In this document: one piece after another, positions 1-5,466 of the stretch | Layout of the letters: every line of letters begins with the position of its first letter | Position numbering within the stretch: position 1 is the first letter of the stretch | From: Candidatus Aerophobota bacterium | Lineage (GTDB): Bacteria; Aerophobota; Aerophobia; Aerophobales; AE-B3A | NCBI GenBank assembly: GCA_030602105.1 | Contig: JAUWAK010000075.1 | Location: 1-5,558, forward strand | DNA: 5,558 nt | Direction: 5' to 3' | Program-made: the position numbers and the translations under genes | Notes under the pieces: model-generated | What the model saw: only the letters and a program-made list of their open reading frames with translations | What the model was told of the DNA's origin: nothing | Database searches by the model: none

Positions 1-1056
1 TTTGATTACAATCTTCCGAGGAACCTGGTGGCTCAAGAGCCTTCCTATCCCAGGGGTAGCTCTCGTCTTCTGGTGCTCCGGCGAGAAAATGGAAATATGG
101 CTCACCGAGGATTCAGTGAACTCCCACATTTTCTGAGGAAAGATGATGTGGTTGTCTTGAATAATACCAAAGTTATTCCGGCCAGACTTAAGGGAAGAAA
201 GAAGAGGACCGGAGGAAGAGGGGAAATTCTTCTTCTGGAAAGGAAAACGGAGTCTATCTGGACTTGTTTGTTAAAGCCTGCCCGGAGGCTAAAAGAGGGA
301 TGCGAGATCTATTTTCCCCCAGCGAAGCTCAAGGCACAGATTTTGGGGAGGGATGGAGAAAACCAGCACTTGATTGAATTTGAGCCATCGGAAGGACTGG
401 AAGAAATCATGGCTCAGATTGGAGAAATACCTCTTCCTCCCTATATAAAAAGAGAAAAGGGACCAACAGCCCAGGATGTAGAAGCCTACCAGACGGTTTA
501 TGCTAAGCATGAGGGGGCCGTGGCAGCTCCTACGGCGGGACTGCATTTTACATCCAGCCTGCTGAATGAGATTAAGAAGAGAGGAATAGAGCTGGTGGAA
601 ATTACCCTGCACACGGGATGGGCCAGCTTCAGATCTCTCAAAGGCCCCCAGATAGAGAAAAACAGAATTGCTAGAGAATATTTTCGCATCACCCCCTCAG
701 CAGCCCTGAAGATTAATGAGGCAAGAAAAAAGGGAGGGCGGGTAGTAGCGGTGGGTACGAGTGCTACCCGGGCTCTAGAGACCAGGGCTCGAGGATCGGG
801 AGAGGTCTCTTCCGGCGAGGGATGGACCGATCTTTTCATTTACCCAGGATATGAGTTCCGGGTAGTGGATGCACTGATTACCAATTTCCATATGCCCAGA
901 TCTTCTCTTTTGCTTCTTGTGGCTGCTTTTGTGGGAAGACAAAGACTCATGGCAGCCTATGAGGAAGCCGTAGAGAATCACTATCGCTTCCTCTCCTTTG
1001 GAGATGCTATGCTGATAATCAGAAACACAAACGATGCAGTTTCGGTTAATTCATGA
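1..1056 (+). CDS. queA: QueA, S-adenosylmethionine:tRNA ribosyltransferase-isomerase (5' end cut by window)
   Basis: Cytoplasmic enzyme of queuosine synthesis. It transfers and isomerises the ribose of S-adenosylmethionine onto preQ1 at tRNA position 34, giving epoxyqueuosine. The frame is open from base 1. The residues before the first in-window GTG (base 28) read FDYNLPRNL and align with E. coli QueA FELPESLIAHYP, so the true start lies about 5 codons left of the window and the GTG is internal. The 351 visible residues plus about 5 match the usual ~356. Family motifs, numbered from base 1: LNNTKVIPARL 53-63, PLPPYI 144-149, GAVAAPTAGLHF 172-183, VAVGTSATRALET 249-261, FIYPGY 279-284, VDALITNFHMP 289-299 and FLSFGDAMLI 330-339. 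The loop LHTGWASFRSL (203-213) departs from the common HVGxGTF. The gene overlaps tgt by 23 bp, so the two are probably co-transcribed. Identity is essentially certain. Confidence 0.97.
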   Translation, partial: FDYNLPRNLVAQEPSYPRGSSRLLVLRRENGNMAHRGFSELPHFLRKDDVVVLNNTKVIPARLKGRKKRTGGRGEILLLERKTESIWTCLLKPARRLKEGCEIYFPPAKLKAQILGRDGENQHLIEFEPSEGLEEIMAQIGEIPLPPYIKREKGPTAQDVEAYQTVYAKHEGAVAAPTAGLHFTSSLLNEIKKRGIELVEITLHTGWASFRSLKGPQIEKNRIAREYFRITPSAALKINEARKKGGRVVAVGTSATRALETRARGSGEVSSGEGWTDLFIYPGYEFRVVDALITNFHMPRSSLLLLVAAFVGRQRLMAAYEEAVENHYRFLSFGDAMLIIRNTNDAVSVNS

Positions 1057-2143
1057 GGACATATCCACTAAAGCCCGGGCGGGGATCATCTCCTCGCCTC
1101 ACGGGAGATTTGAAACCCCCGTTTTTATTCCCGTTGGCACCCAGGGAACGGTTAAAGCTCTCTCGTCGGAAGAGCTCAAAGAGATAGGAGTTGGAGTGGT
1201 TCTTTGCAATACCTATCATCTTTATCTTCGCCCGGGGCATGTTCTTATTCAAAAAATGGGGGGACTGCATCGATTCATGAGCTGGGAGGGCAGTCTTCTC
1301 ACCGACAGCGGGGGATATCAGATTTTTAGCATATCTAACCTGCAGAAATCCCAGCCAGAGGGGATAGAGTTCAAATCCCATATTGATGGTTCCCAGCATT
1401 TTCTAACTCCTGAGGATGTACTAAAAATTCAGGCATCTCTGGGTTCAGACTTAAGAATGGTTCTGGATGAATGCACCTCTTACCCTGTTTCTCACCGACA
1501 GGCGGAGGATTCTTTGAAGAGGACACTGGATTGGGCTAGAAGGAGCAAACGCGCCCGACCAAAACAGGGGGGGATTTTGGCCATAGTTCAGGGGAGCACC
1601 TTCAAGAACCTGAGAAAAAGGGCTGCTCAGGAAGTGGTGGACATGGACTTTGATGGTTATGCTCTGGGAGGACTATCCGTGGGTGAGCCGATACCTCTGC
1701 GATGGGAGATTGTAGATCTTACCAATGATATTCTTCCACCAGACAAACCTCGCTATCTTATGGGTGTAGGGACTCCACAGGAACTCCTGGAGGGAATCTC
1801 TCTGGGTGTGGATATGTTTGACTGCGCCCTGCCCACGCGTATCGCCCGCAACGGAAGTATTTTCACCTCCGAGGGCCGACTCAACTTGAGAAGTGCTCAG
1901 TATAAGGAGGATTCTGGCCCTCTGGATCCGGATTGCATCTGCCAGGCCTGTCAGAACTACTCTCGATCCTATATCAGGCATCTTGTCTGGGCAAGGGAAA
2001 TTCTGGGAATGCGTCTTACCAGCTATCATAACCTCTACTTTCTCGCCCGGCTTATGGAGAAGGCAAGGAGGGCTATCAGACGAGATAAGTTTAGACAATT
2101 CAAGGGAGAGTTTCTCGGAGGATACGGAAAGATACGTGAATGA
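1034..2143 (+). CDS. tgt: Tgt, bacterial queuine/preQ1 tRNA-guanine transglycosylase
   Basis: Exchanges the genetically encoded guanine-34 of tRNA-Asp, -Asn, -His and -Tyr for preQ1, in the cytoplasm, one step before QueA. The protein is 369 aa, a normal length for a (beta/alpha)8 Tgt. Visible key residues: D91 in TDSGGYQIFS (general acid/base); D145-E-C147 in LDECTSY (substrate pocket); IVQGS 184-188; LGGLSVGE 211-218 (base-binding loop); nucleophile D263 in VDMFDCALPTR; zinc ligands C301, C303 and C306, with H332 in SYHNLYF. All expected catalytic and zinc residues are present. The ATG at 1034 fits the family N-terminus (MQFRLIHED...ETPVFIPVGTQGTVK). It lies inside the last codons of queA and has no convincing Shine-Dalgarno, so translation is probably coupled to queA. 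A run of seven Gs (1567-1573) lies within the gene without breaking the frame. Confidence 0.98.
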   Translation: MQFRLIHEDISTKARAGIISSPHGRFETPVFIPVGTQGTVKALSSEELKEIGVGVVLCNTYHLYLRPGHVLIQKMGGLHRFMSWEGSLLTDSGGYQIFSISNLQKSQPEGIEFKSHIDGSQHFLTPEDVLKIQASLGSDLRMVLDECTSYPVSHRQAEDSLKRTLDWARRSKRARPKQGGILAIVQGSTFKNLRKRAAQEVVDMDFDGYALGGLSVGEPIPLRWEIVDLTNDILPPDKPRYLMGVGTPQELLEGISLGVDMFDCALPTRIARNGSIFTSEGRLNLRSAQYKEDSGPLDPDCICQACQNYSRSYIRHLVWAREILGMRLTSYHNLYFLARLMEKARRAIRRDKFRQFKGEFLGGYGKIRE

Positions 2144-2178
2144 GCTATTACTGGCTAGCTACTTATCCATATGTAAAA

Positions 2179-2184
2179 AGGAGG
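2179..2184 (+). promoter_or_regulatory. Shine-Dalgarno for yajC
   Basis: A full AGGAGG ends 7 nt before the GTG at 2192. It lies in the 48-bp gap after tgt and decides the non-ATG start of yajC. There is no clear promoter in that gap, so yajC is probably read from the queA-tgt transcript. Confidence 0.85.
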
Positions 2185-2191
2185 GCTTAGA

Positions 2192-2500
2192 GTGAATTCA
2201 ATTGCGTGGGCGCAAACGGGACAGGGGGCAGGGGCAGGGGGGATGTTTGGAGCTTTAATTCCCCTGATGCTGATTTTTGTGATTTTTTACTTTCTTCTCA
2301 TTCTCCCTCAACGTAAGAAACAAAAGCAGCACAAAGAAATGGTGAAGAATCTGAAGAAAGGGGATAGAGTAGTAACCACGGGAGGAGTCTACGGCACCGT
2401 GACCAGGATTAAACCTGACCATGTGGAAGTGGAAGTGGCCGACAAGGTGAAACTCAGGGTACAGAGGGGGGCGATATCCGCCTTAAGGAGAGAAGAATAA
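2192..2500 (+). CDS. yajC: YajC, Sec translocase accessory subunit
   Basis: Small inner-membrane protein that associates with SecD-SecF and the SecYEG translocon; its precise role is still poorly defined. The 102 aa match the usual YajC size of about 85-115. Order of parts: a short Ala/Gln/Gly-rich N-terminus (AQTGQGAGAGG, 7-17); one transmembrane helix at about 20-38; the diagnostic junction ILPQRKKQKQH (37-47); then a soluble domain with LKKGDRVVTTGGVYGTV (54-70) and a VEVEVADKVKLRVQRGAI strand region (78-95). The GTG start at 2192 is supported by AGGAGG 7 nt upstream and leaves the family-typical N-terminus. Placement after queA-tgt is the common arrangement. Unusually, secD does not follow: the last 18 bp overlap the end of a minus-strand foldase gene. 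No terminator hairpin with a U-tract is evident after the stop. Confidence 0.96.
   Translation: MNSIAWAQTGQGAGAGGMFGALIPLMLIFVIFYFLLILPQRKKQKQHKEMVKNLKKGDRVVTTGGVYGTVTRIKPDHVEVEVADKVKLRVQRGAISALRREE
2218..2242 (+). other. Putative G-quadruplex motif in the 5' coding end of yajC
   Basis: Four G-tracts of 3, 5, 4 and 6 Gs (2218-2220, 2224-2228, 2231-2234, 2237-2242) are separated by loops of 3, 2 and 2 nt. This satisfies the usual G3+/N1-7 rule with short loops. They lie on the coding strand, so the mRNA would carry the motif starting 26 nt after the first base of the start codon. The tracts encode the Gly/Ala-rich stretch before the transmembrane helix, and the Gly codons at residues 12, 14, 16 and 17 are all GGG. 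Whether it folds, or affects translation, is untested. Confidence 0.5.
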
Positions 2501-4375
2501 ATTAGAGTTGTCTACTATCTTTGCTTTTTCTTTAATCTTTCCCAACCATTGCTCAAAGAAGATATTTCTCTTTTGAGAAAGTAGATTTTGTCTGAACTGG
2601 CCTTTTTGTTTGGTAAATTCTTCCCAAGGAAGATTCCTTCCCGTAACTCCAATTAGGTAATACCCGCCGGGTAGGGCTAGCACTTCTCCTATCTTTCCAA
2701 CTGGCAGCGAGAAGGTGAGGGCAATGAATTTTTCTCTGTCCTGTCCATAAATTTCCTGAATCCTTCCTTTGCGGTTGAAATATTCTAGGCGCTCATACTC
2801 CAGGTTGTGTTCTTGGGCCAAGGAAGAAAAACTCATGCCTTTCTCCGCTTCCGATTTGACTAACTCAGCCTTTTGCTCGGCTAGCTCTTTGGCTCTTTCT
2901 GCAATGAGAGCCTCCCTTACCACCTCTTGTGCCTCGGCGAAATCGGGAATATAGGAGGGCTTTTTTTCTTCGAGACCAAGGACATAGTATCCCGTGGATG
3001 TTCTGATCAGGCGGCTAATCTCATCCTTTTTCAAGGAGAAAGCTGTCTGGTTGAATTCAGGAGCCCAACCTACCTCCTCAACTGTCTCATCTACAGCAAA
3101 GTAAGGAGAGCTGCCGGCCCTTTCAGGATGTTCTTTCCCATATTCTTGAAAACTCGTCCGACCCTCTTCTAGCTCACTCTTTACCCTCTGAGCCTCCTCC
3201 TGAGCCAGAGCGTCAGCCTTCTCCTTCACCAGAATCACCTCAATTTGGTCGCTTACTTCCTCAAAAGTTCTGGTGTGGGCTGACTCTATGTCGGTAAGTT
3301 TTGCCAGATGGTATCCAAAAGGGCTCTCAATGATTTCCGTCACCTCTCCCGGCTCCCTTAGATTAAACACAGCCTCACTGAAAGAAGGAACCATCTGTTG
3401 GTAGCTGAAGAATCCTAAGTCTCCATCCTTCTCAGCCGAAGTGGAATCCTGGGAGTACTCACGGGCCAGGGTGGCAAAATCAACCCCACCTTGTAACTTC
3501 GATTGTATATTTTCTATTTCTTCCCGTGCTTTTTCTTTCTCCTCCTCTGTAGCCTCGGAGCTGAATTCTATGAGAATATGGCTGGCTCTCCTTCTTTCTG
3601 GAATCTGATACTGAGTCAGGTTGTCTTGGTAGTAGTCTTTTATAGTGGATGGAGGAATCTTCACCCCATCCTCGAAGTCTTCAGGAGCCACCCCCACATA
3701 GTTAAGTTTGACTCTCTCAGGTACCCTGAATTCCTCTGTGTGGGTCCTGAAGTAATCTTCTATGTCTTCCTGAGTAACCTTTACCTCTTTCTGGTAATTC
3801 TCTCGCTTGATGAGGATATACTCTGCCTCTATTTTCTCGTTTTCCATCATCCAGTAACTCCTCACCTCCTCCTCGGTGACTCCTACACCATCTCTGATTC
3901 TTTGGATTAGTTCATTCATGGTAAGCTGCTTGGCCACACTTCTCTTGAATTCGGGGTATGGGATCTTGCGAAACTCCAGGGTCCTCATAAAGGCCTCTCG
4001 CGACGGGTAAGTCTCCATTATTTTTCTTATCTGGGACACTATTTCCTCATCGCTTACCTCGATATTGGCTTTTTTGGCTTCTTGCCATAGAAGCTCGTAG
4101 TTAAGCAGTTGAGAGAGCACCTGATACCTGAGATACCTTTCCATCTCGGGAGATATTCTTCCTTCCGAGAGCTGGTAGTATCTTTCATAAGTGGATTGAA
4201 AGCTTTGAGCGAAGCTGGCGTAGGAAATTGGCTCACCATTGACTTCAATCAGCGGTTTCTCCCCCCGTTTTTGTAAGACAGAGCGACCGTACATCAAGGG
4301 AATGGAGGCGGCAAAAGCAATAAGTATGGCCCACATCATGGGCCTCATTGATTTTCTCATTCGATGAAATAGCAT
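2483..4375 (-). CDS. ppiD: PpiD-like membrane-anchored periplasmic foldase (SurA-N/parvulin peptidyl-prolyl isomerase)
   Basis: Periplasmic chaperone/isomerase held in the inner membrane. In E. coli, PpiD sits at the SecYEG exit and handles newly exported proteins. The 630 aa are close to E. coli PpiD (623). Order of parts: basic N-terminus then one uncleaved transmembrane helix (about 12-30, no lipobox); SurA-N-like helical region beginning IEVNGEPISYASF (43-55); linker units VTEEEVRSYW (166-175), VTQEDIEDYF...VPERV (200-222) and PPSTIKDYY...IPERR (241-262); a parvulin core about 263-362 with SHILI (265-269), GDLGFF (318-323) and GYHLAKL (354-360); degenerate parvulin-like segments about 420-470 (TGYYVLGL) and 505-580 (GGYYLIGV); a C-terminal helical end. 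H266 and H356 of the active site are kept, unlike in E. coli PpiD. The ATG at 4375 has GAGAGG 7 nt upstream and a good promoter. Membership of the SurA/PpiD family is firm; the PpiD assignment rests on topology and architecture. Confidence 0.9.
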   Translation of the reverse strand: MLFHRMRKSMRPMMWAILIAFAASIPLMYGRSVLQKRGEKPLIEVNGEPISYASFAQSFQSTYERYYQLSEGRISPEMERYLRYQVLSQLLNYELLWQEAKKANIEVSDEEIVSQIRKIMETYPSREAFMRTLEFRKIPYPEFKRSVAKQLTMNELIQRIRDGVGVTEEEVRSYWMMENEKIEAEYILIKRENYQKEVKVTQEDIEDYFRTHTEEFRVPERVKLNYVGVAPEDFEDGVKIPPSTIKDYYQDNLTQYQIPERRRASHILIEFSSEATEEEKEKAREEIENIQSKLQGGVDFATLAREYSQDSTSAEKDGDLGFFSYQQMVPSFSEAVFNLREPGEVTEIIESPFGYHLAKLTDIESAHTRTFEEVSDQIEVILVKEKADALAQEEAQRVKSELEEGRTSFQEYGKEHPERAGSSPYFAVDETVEEVGWAPEFNQTAFSLKKDEISRLIRTSTGYYVLGLEEKKPSYIPDFAEAQEVVREALIAERAKELAEQKAELVKSEAEKGMSFSSLAQEHNLEYERLEYFNRKGRIQEIYGQDREKFIALTFSLPVGKIGEVLALPGGYYLIGVTGRNLPWEEFTKQKGQFRQNLLSQKRNIFFEQWLGKIKEKAKIVDNSNLFFSP

Positions 4376-4382
4376 GATTGAA

Positions 4383-4388
4383 CCTCTC
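4383..4388 (-). promoter_or_regulatory. Shine-Dalgarno for the ppiD-like gene
   Basis: On the minus strand GAGAGG ends 7 nt before the ATG at 4375-4373. This favours that start over the internal Met codons at residues 6, 10, 13 and 14, and keeps the basic residues ahead of the membrane helix. Confidence 0.75.
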
Positions 4389-4417
4389 TCGGTGTACTTC
4401 CTTTAGACGCTCACGGT

Positions 4418-4445
4418 ATTATATCTTTTTTGGATGATTTGGCAA
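4418..4445 (-). promoter_or_regulatory. Sigma70-type promoter for the ppiD-like gene
   Basis: On the minus strand TTGCCA (4445-4440, 5 of 6 to TTGACA) is followed after 16 bp by a perfect TATAAT (4423-4418). Transcription would start near 4411, giving a leader of about 35 nt that contains the GAGAGG ribosome site. Part of the spacer is an A6 run. This is the best promoter-like sequence in the window. It indicates the foldase gene is transcribed on its own, probably by the housekeeping sigma factor; no extracytoplasmic-stress-type (GAACTT) box is seen at this site. Confidence 0.68.
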
Positions 4446-4556
4446 AAACTGATTTCGTTTTGTCCGTTTCTGGTTCAGCCCAGGCGCTAGGACTATCAGC
4501 CTTTTTCCAGAAGCCTTGAGGGATAGATCGGTATTTTGGTGGTTTGATTGGTCTCT

Positions 4557-4584
4557 TTGATTTTTTTTGCCATTATGTTATTAT
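4557..4584 (+). promoter_or_regulatory. Probable sigma70-type promoter for the barrel-protein gene
   Basis: TTGATT (4557-4562, 4 of 6 to consensus) and TATTAT (4579-4584, 5 of 6) are separated by 16 bp. The start would be near 4591, leaving a leader of about 100 nt before the gene at 4696. A run of eight Ts (4561-4568) covers the end of the -35 box and the start of the spacer. The region is AT-rich, so chance matches are possible. Confidence 0.45.
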
Positions 4585-4622
4585 GGACGCTCTATTTAGG
4601 AATCCAATAAACATAAGGGAGA

Positions 4623-4644
4623 TTCCCTATTCTGAGTCAGGGAA
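4623..4644 (+). other. Small hairpin in the leader of the barrel-protein gene
   Basis: TTCCCT (4623-4628) and AGGGAA (4639-4644) form a perfect 6-bp stem with a 10-nt loop. The loop region also contains the small palindrome CTGAGTCAG (4632-4640). There is no U-tract after it, so it is not a terminator. It lies in the predicted 5' leader, about 50 nt before the start codon. It could stabilise the mRNA or bind a regulator; this is weak evidence. Confidence 0.3.
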
Positions 4645-4682
4645 AGTTTCATAGGAAGGCAGGACAGAACAGGAGGATCCTT

Positions 4683-4688
4683 GGAGGG
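4683..4688 (+). promoter_or_regulatory. Shine-Dalgarno deciding the barrel-protein start
   Basis: GGAGGG ends 7 nt before the ATG at 4696 and 4 nt before the ATG at 4693. A second purine box, AGGAGG (4671-4676), lies only 4 nt before an in-frame TTG at 4681, which is too close for good initiation. The 4696 start is preferred. The upstream box could serve as a standby site or give a minor product with five extra residues. Confidence 0.6.
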
Positions 4689-4695
4689 TAGAATG

Positions 4696-5466
4696 ATGAA
4701 GTATGCAGCACTTATTTTCCTCATTACCTGTTTCAGCTTAGCTGGCAGTCAGGTCGCATTTGCCAAAGGAGAGTGGGAGGTGAGTCTTCATTACGGTAGC
4801 TGGAACTTGAGTTTGTTAGAATCTTATTTGGAAGGTGTATTGGAGGACACAGTTGCAGACGAGCTTAAGGAAGCAATCATAGCGGAGCATCCAGAAAAGT
4901 CAGGATTGGAGGAAGAGTACTATCAGGATCTCAGTTTGGATTCTACCGGAAATAATTTCGGAGTCGAAATGAGACTCTATCCTGCAGGCAAAGAAGGCTC
5001 TTTCAGTGTGGGGTTATCGCTAGAAAAAACGCAAATGGAAGTTAATTTAGAGGGTTCAGCAAGCTACCAATTTGCCGATGAGAGTTATTTTGAAGGCTCA
5101 GGCAGCAGTAAATTATTGATAGACTTGATTTCGTATCATTTGAGTCTTCGGTGGGATATGGTTCCCTCGGGAAGACTCCATCCTTATTTTGGCCTTGGTT
5201 TGGGGCTGGCTTCTCTAACAGGATACCTTTATTATGAGGCCAGCGGTGAGTTTTATGATGCCGCTACCGAAGAGTCCGAATTTGAACTATACTCTGATGA
5301 GATAGATCTGGAATTTCTGGAAGATCTTGAGCCCAAAATCACCCCCATTATTGTTCAGCTTAACCTTGGTTTGAAATTGCGAATAACTGACGATTTCCAT
5401 TTCTTGATAGATGCTGGAATCTGGAATGGTTTCCTGGTGAGGGGAAGCGTTGCTTATAGACTGTAG
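4696..5466 (+). CDS. Exported outer-membrane beta-barrel protein, unrecognised small-barrel (OmpW/OmpA-barrel-like) type
   Basis: I do not recognise the specific family. From the ATG at 4696 it is 256 aa; in-frame ATG 4693 and TTG 4681 are alternatives. It begins with a clear Sec signal peptide (MKYAALIFLI..., likely cut after AFA at 21-23). Alternating-residue strands typical of a barrel can be seen at about 25-34, 86-96, 102-111, 113-126, 138-153, 162-180, 215-231, 234-244 and 248-256, consistent with a barrel of about eight strands. HPYFGLGLGLASLTG (162-176) is the Gly/aromatic pattern of OMP beta-barrel domains. The end SVAYRL resembles the BAM recognition signal, but with Leu instead of the preferred Phe. 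Two acidic non-barrel segments stand out: 40-80, predicted helical, and 181-213 with more than a dozen Asp/Glu. The gene has its own promoter and is divergent from the ppiD-like gene. Function, whether pore, adhesin or structural, cannot be told. Confidence 0.8.
   Translation: MKYAALIFLITCFSLAGSQVAFAKGEWEVSLHYGSWNLSLLESYLEGVLEDTVADELKEAIIAEHPEKSGLEEEYYQDLSLDSTGNNFGVEMRLYPAGKEGSFSVGLSLEKTQMEVNLEGSASYQFADESYFEGSGSSKLLIDLISYHLSLRWDMVPSGRLHPYFGLGLGLASLTGYLYYEASGEFYDAATEESEFELYSDEIDLEFLEDLEPKITPIIVQLNLGLKLRITDDFHFLIDAGIWNGFLVRGSVAYRL

Larger units (their letters stand above)
4376..4680. other. Divergent intergenic region between the ppiD-like and barrel-protein genes
   Basis: About 305 bases without a gene. 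The left end carries the leader and promoter of the ppiD-like gene (minus strand). The right third carries a plus-strand promoter and a leader of about 100 nt with a 6-bp hairpin. The two -35 boxes are about 110 bp apart (4446-4556). That middle part is more G/C-balanced than the AT-rich promoters on either side. In it I see only short fragments, such as GGCTGA twice on the minus strand, no strong inverted repeat and no ORF. There is room for a shared regulator, but no recognisable operator. Confidence 0.7.

Noticed and set aside
498..839. Minus-strand open frame inside queA
   Set aside because: Antisense shadow of conserved QueA coding sequence, with no ribosome site or recognisable protein features.
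1567..1573. G7 run in tgt as a slippage or frameshift site
   Set aside because: The reading frame and family motifs continue intact on both sides; homopolymers of this length occur by chance, and Tgt is not a typical phase-variable protein.
2140..2190. 16-codon frame (MSYYWLATYPYVKRRA) starting in an ATGA overlap with the tgt stop and ending just before the yajC start
   Set aside because: It could be a leader peptide by position, but no Shine-Dalgarno is correctly spaced (CGGAGG is about 20 nt away) and a frame this short arises easily by chance.
1893..2195. 100-codon plus-strand open frame overlapping the tgt end and the yajC start
   Set aside because: It is an out-of-frame shadow of the Tgt zinc-binding C-terminus, has no family resemblance and no ribosome site of its own.
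2468..2484. Hairpin GGCG-ATATC-CGCC at the yajC/foldase junction as a bidirectional terminator
   Set aside because: Only four Watson-Crick pairs plus two G-U pairs on one strand, and no U-tract directly after it on either strand.
3503..3910. 135-codon plus-strand open frame, very hydrophobic, antisense to the foldase gene
   Set aside because: Its Phe/Leu richness is what the complement of Glu/Lys codons (GAA, GAG, AAG) gives. There is no ribosome site, and it lies wholly inside a well-supported gene.
4482..4506. Terminator-like AGGC...GCCT followed by T5 in the divergent intergenic region
   Set aside because: The stem is only 4 bp with a mismatched interior, and no plus-strand gene ends upstream of it.
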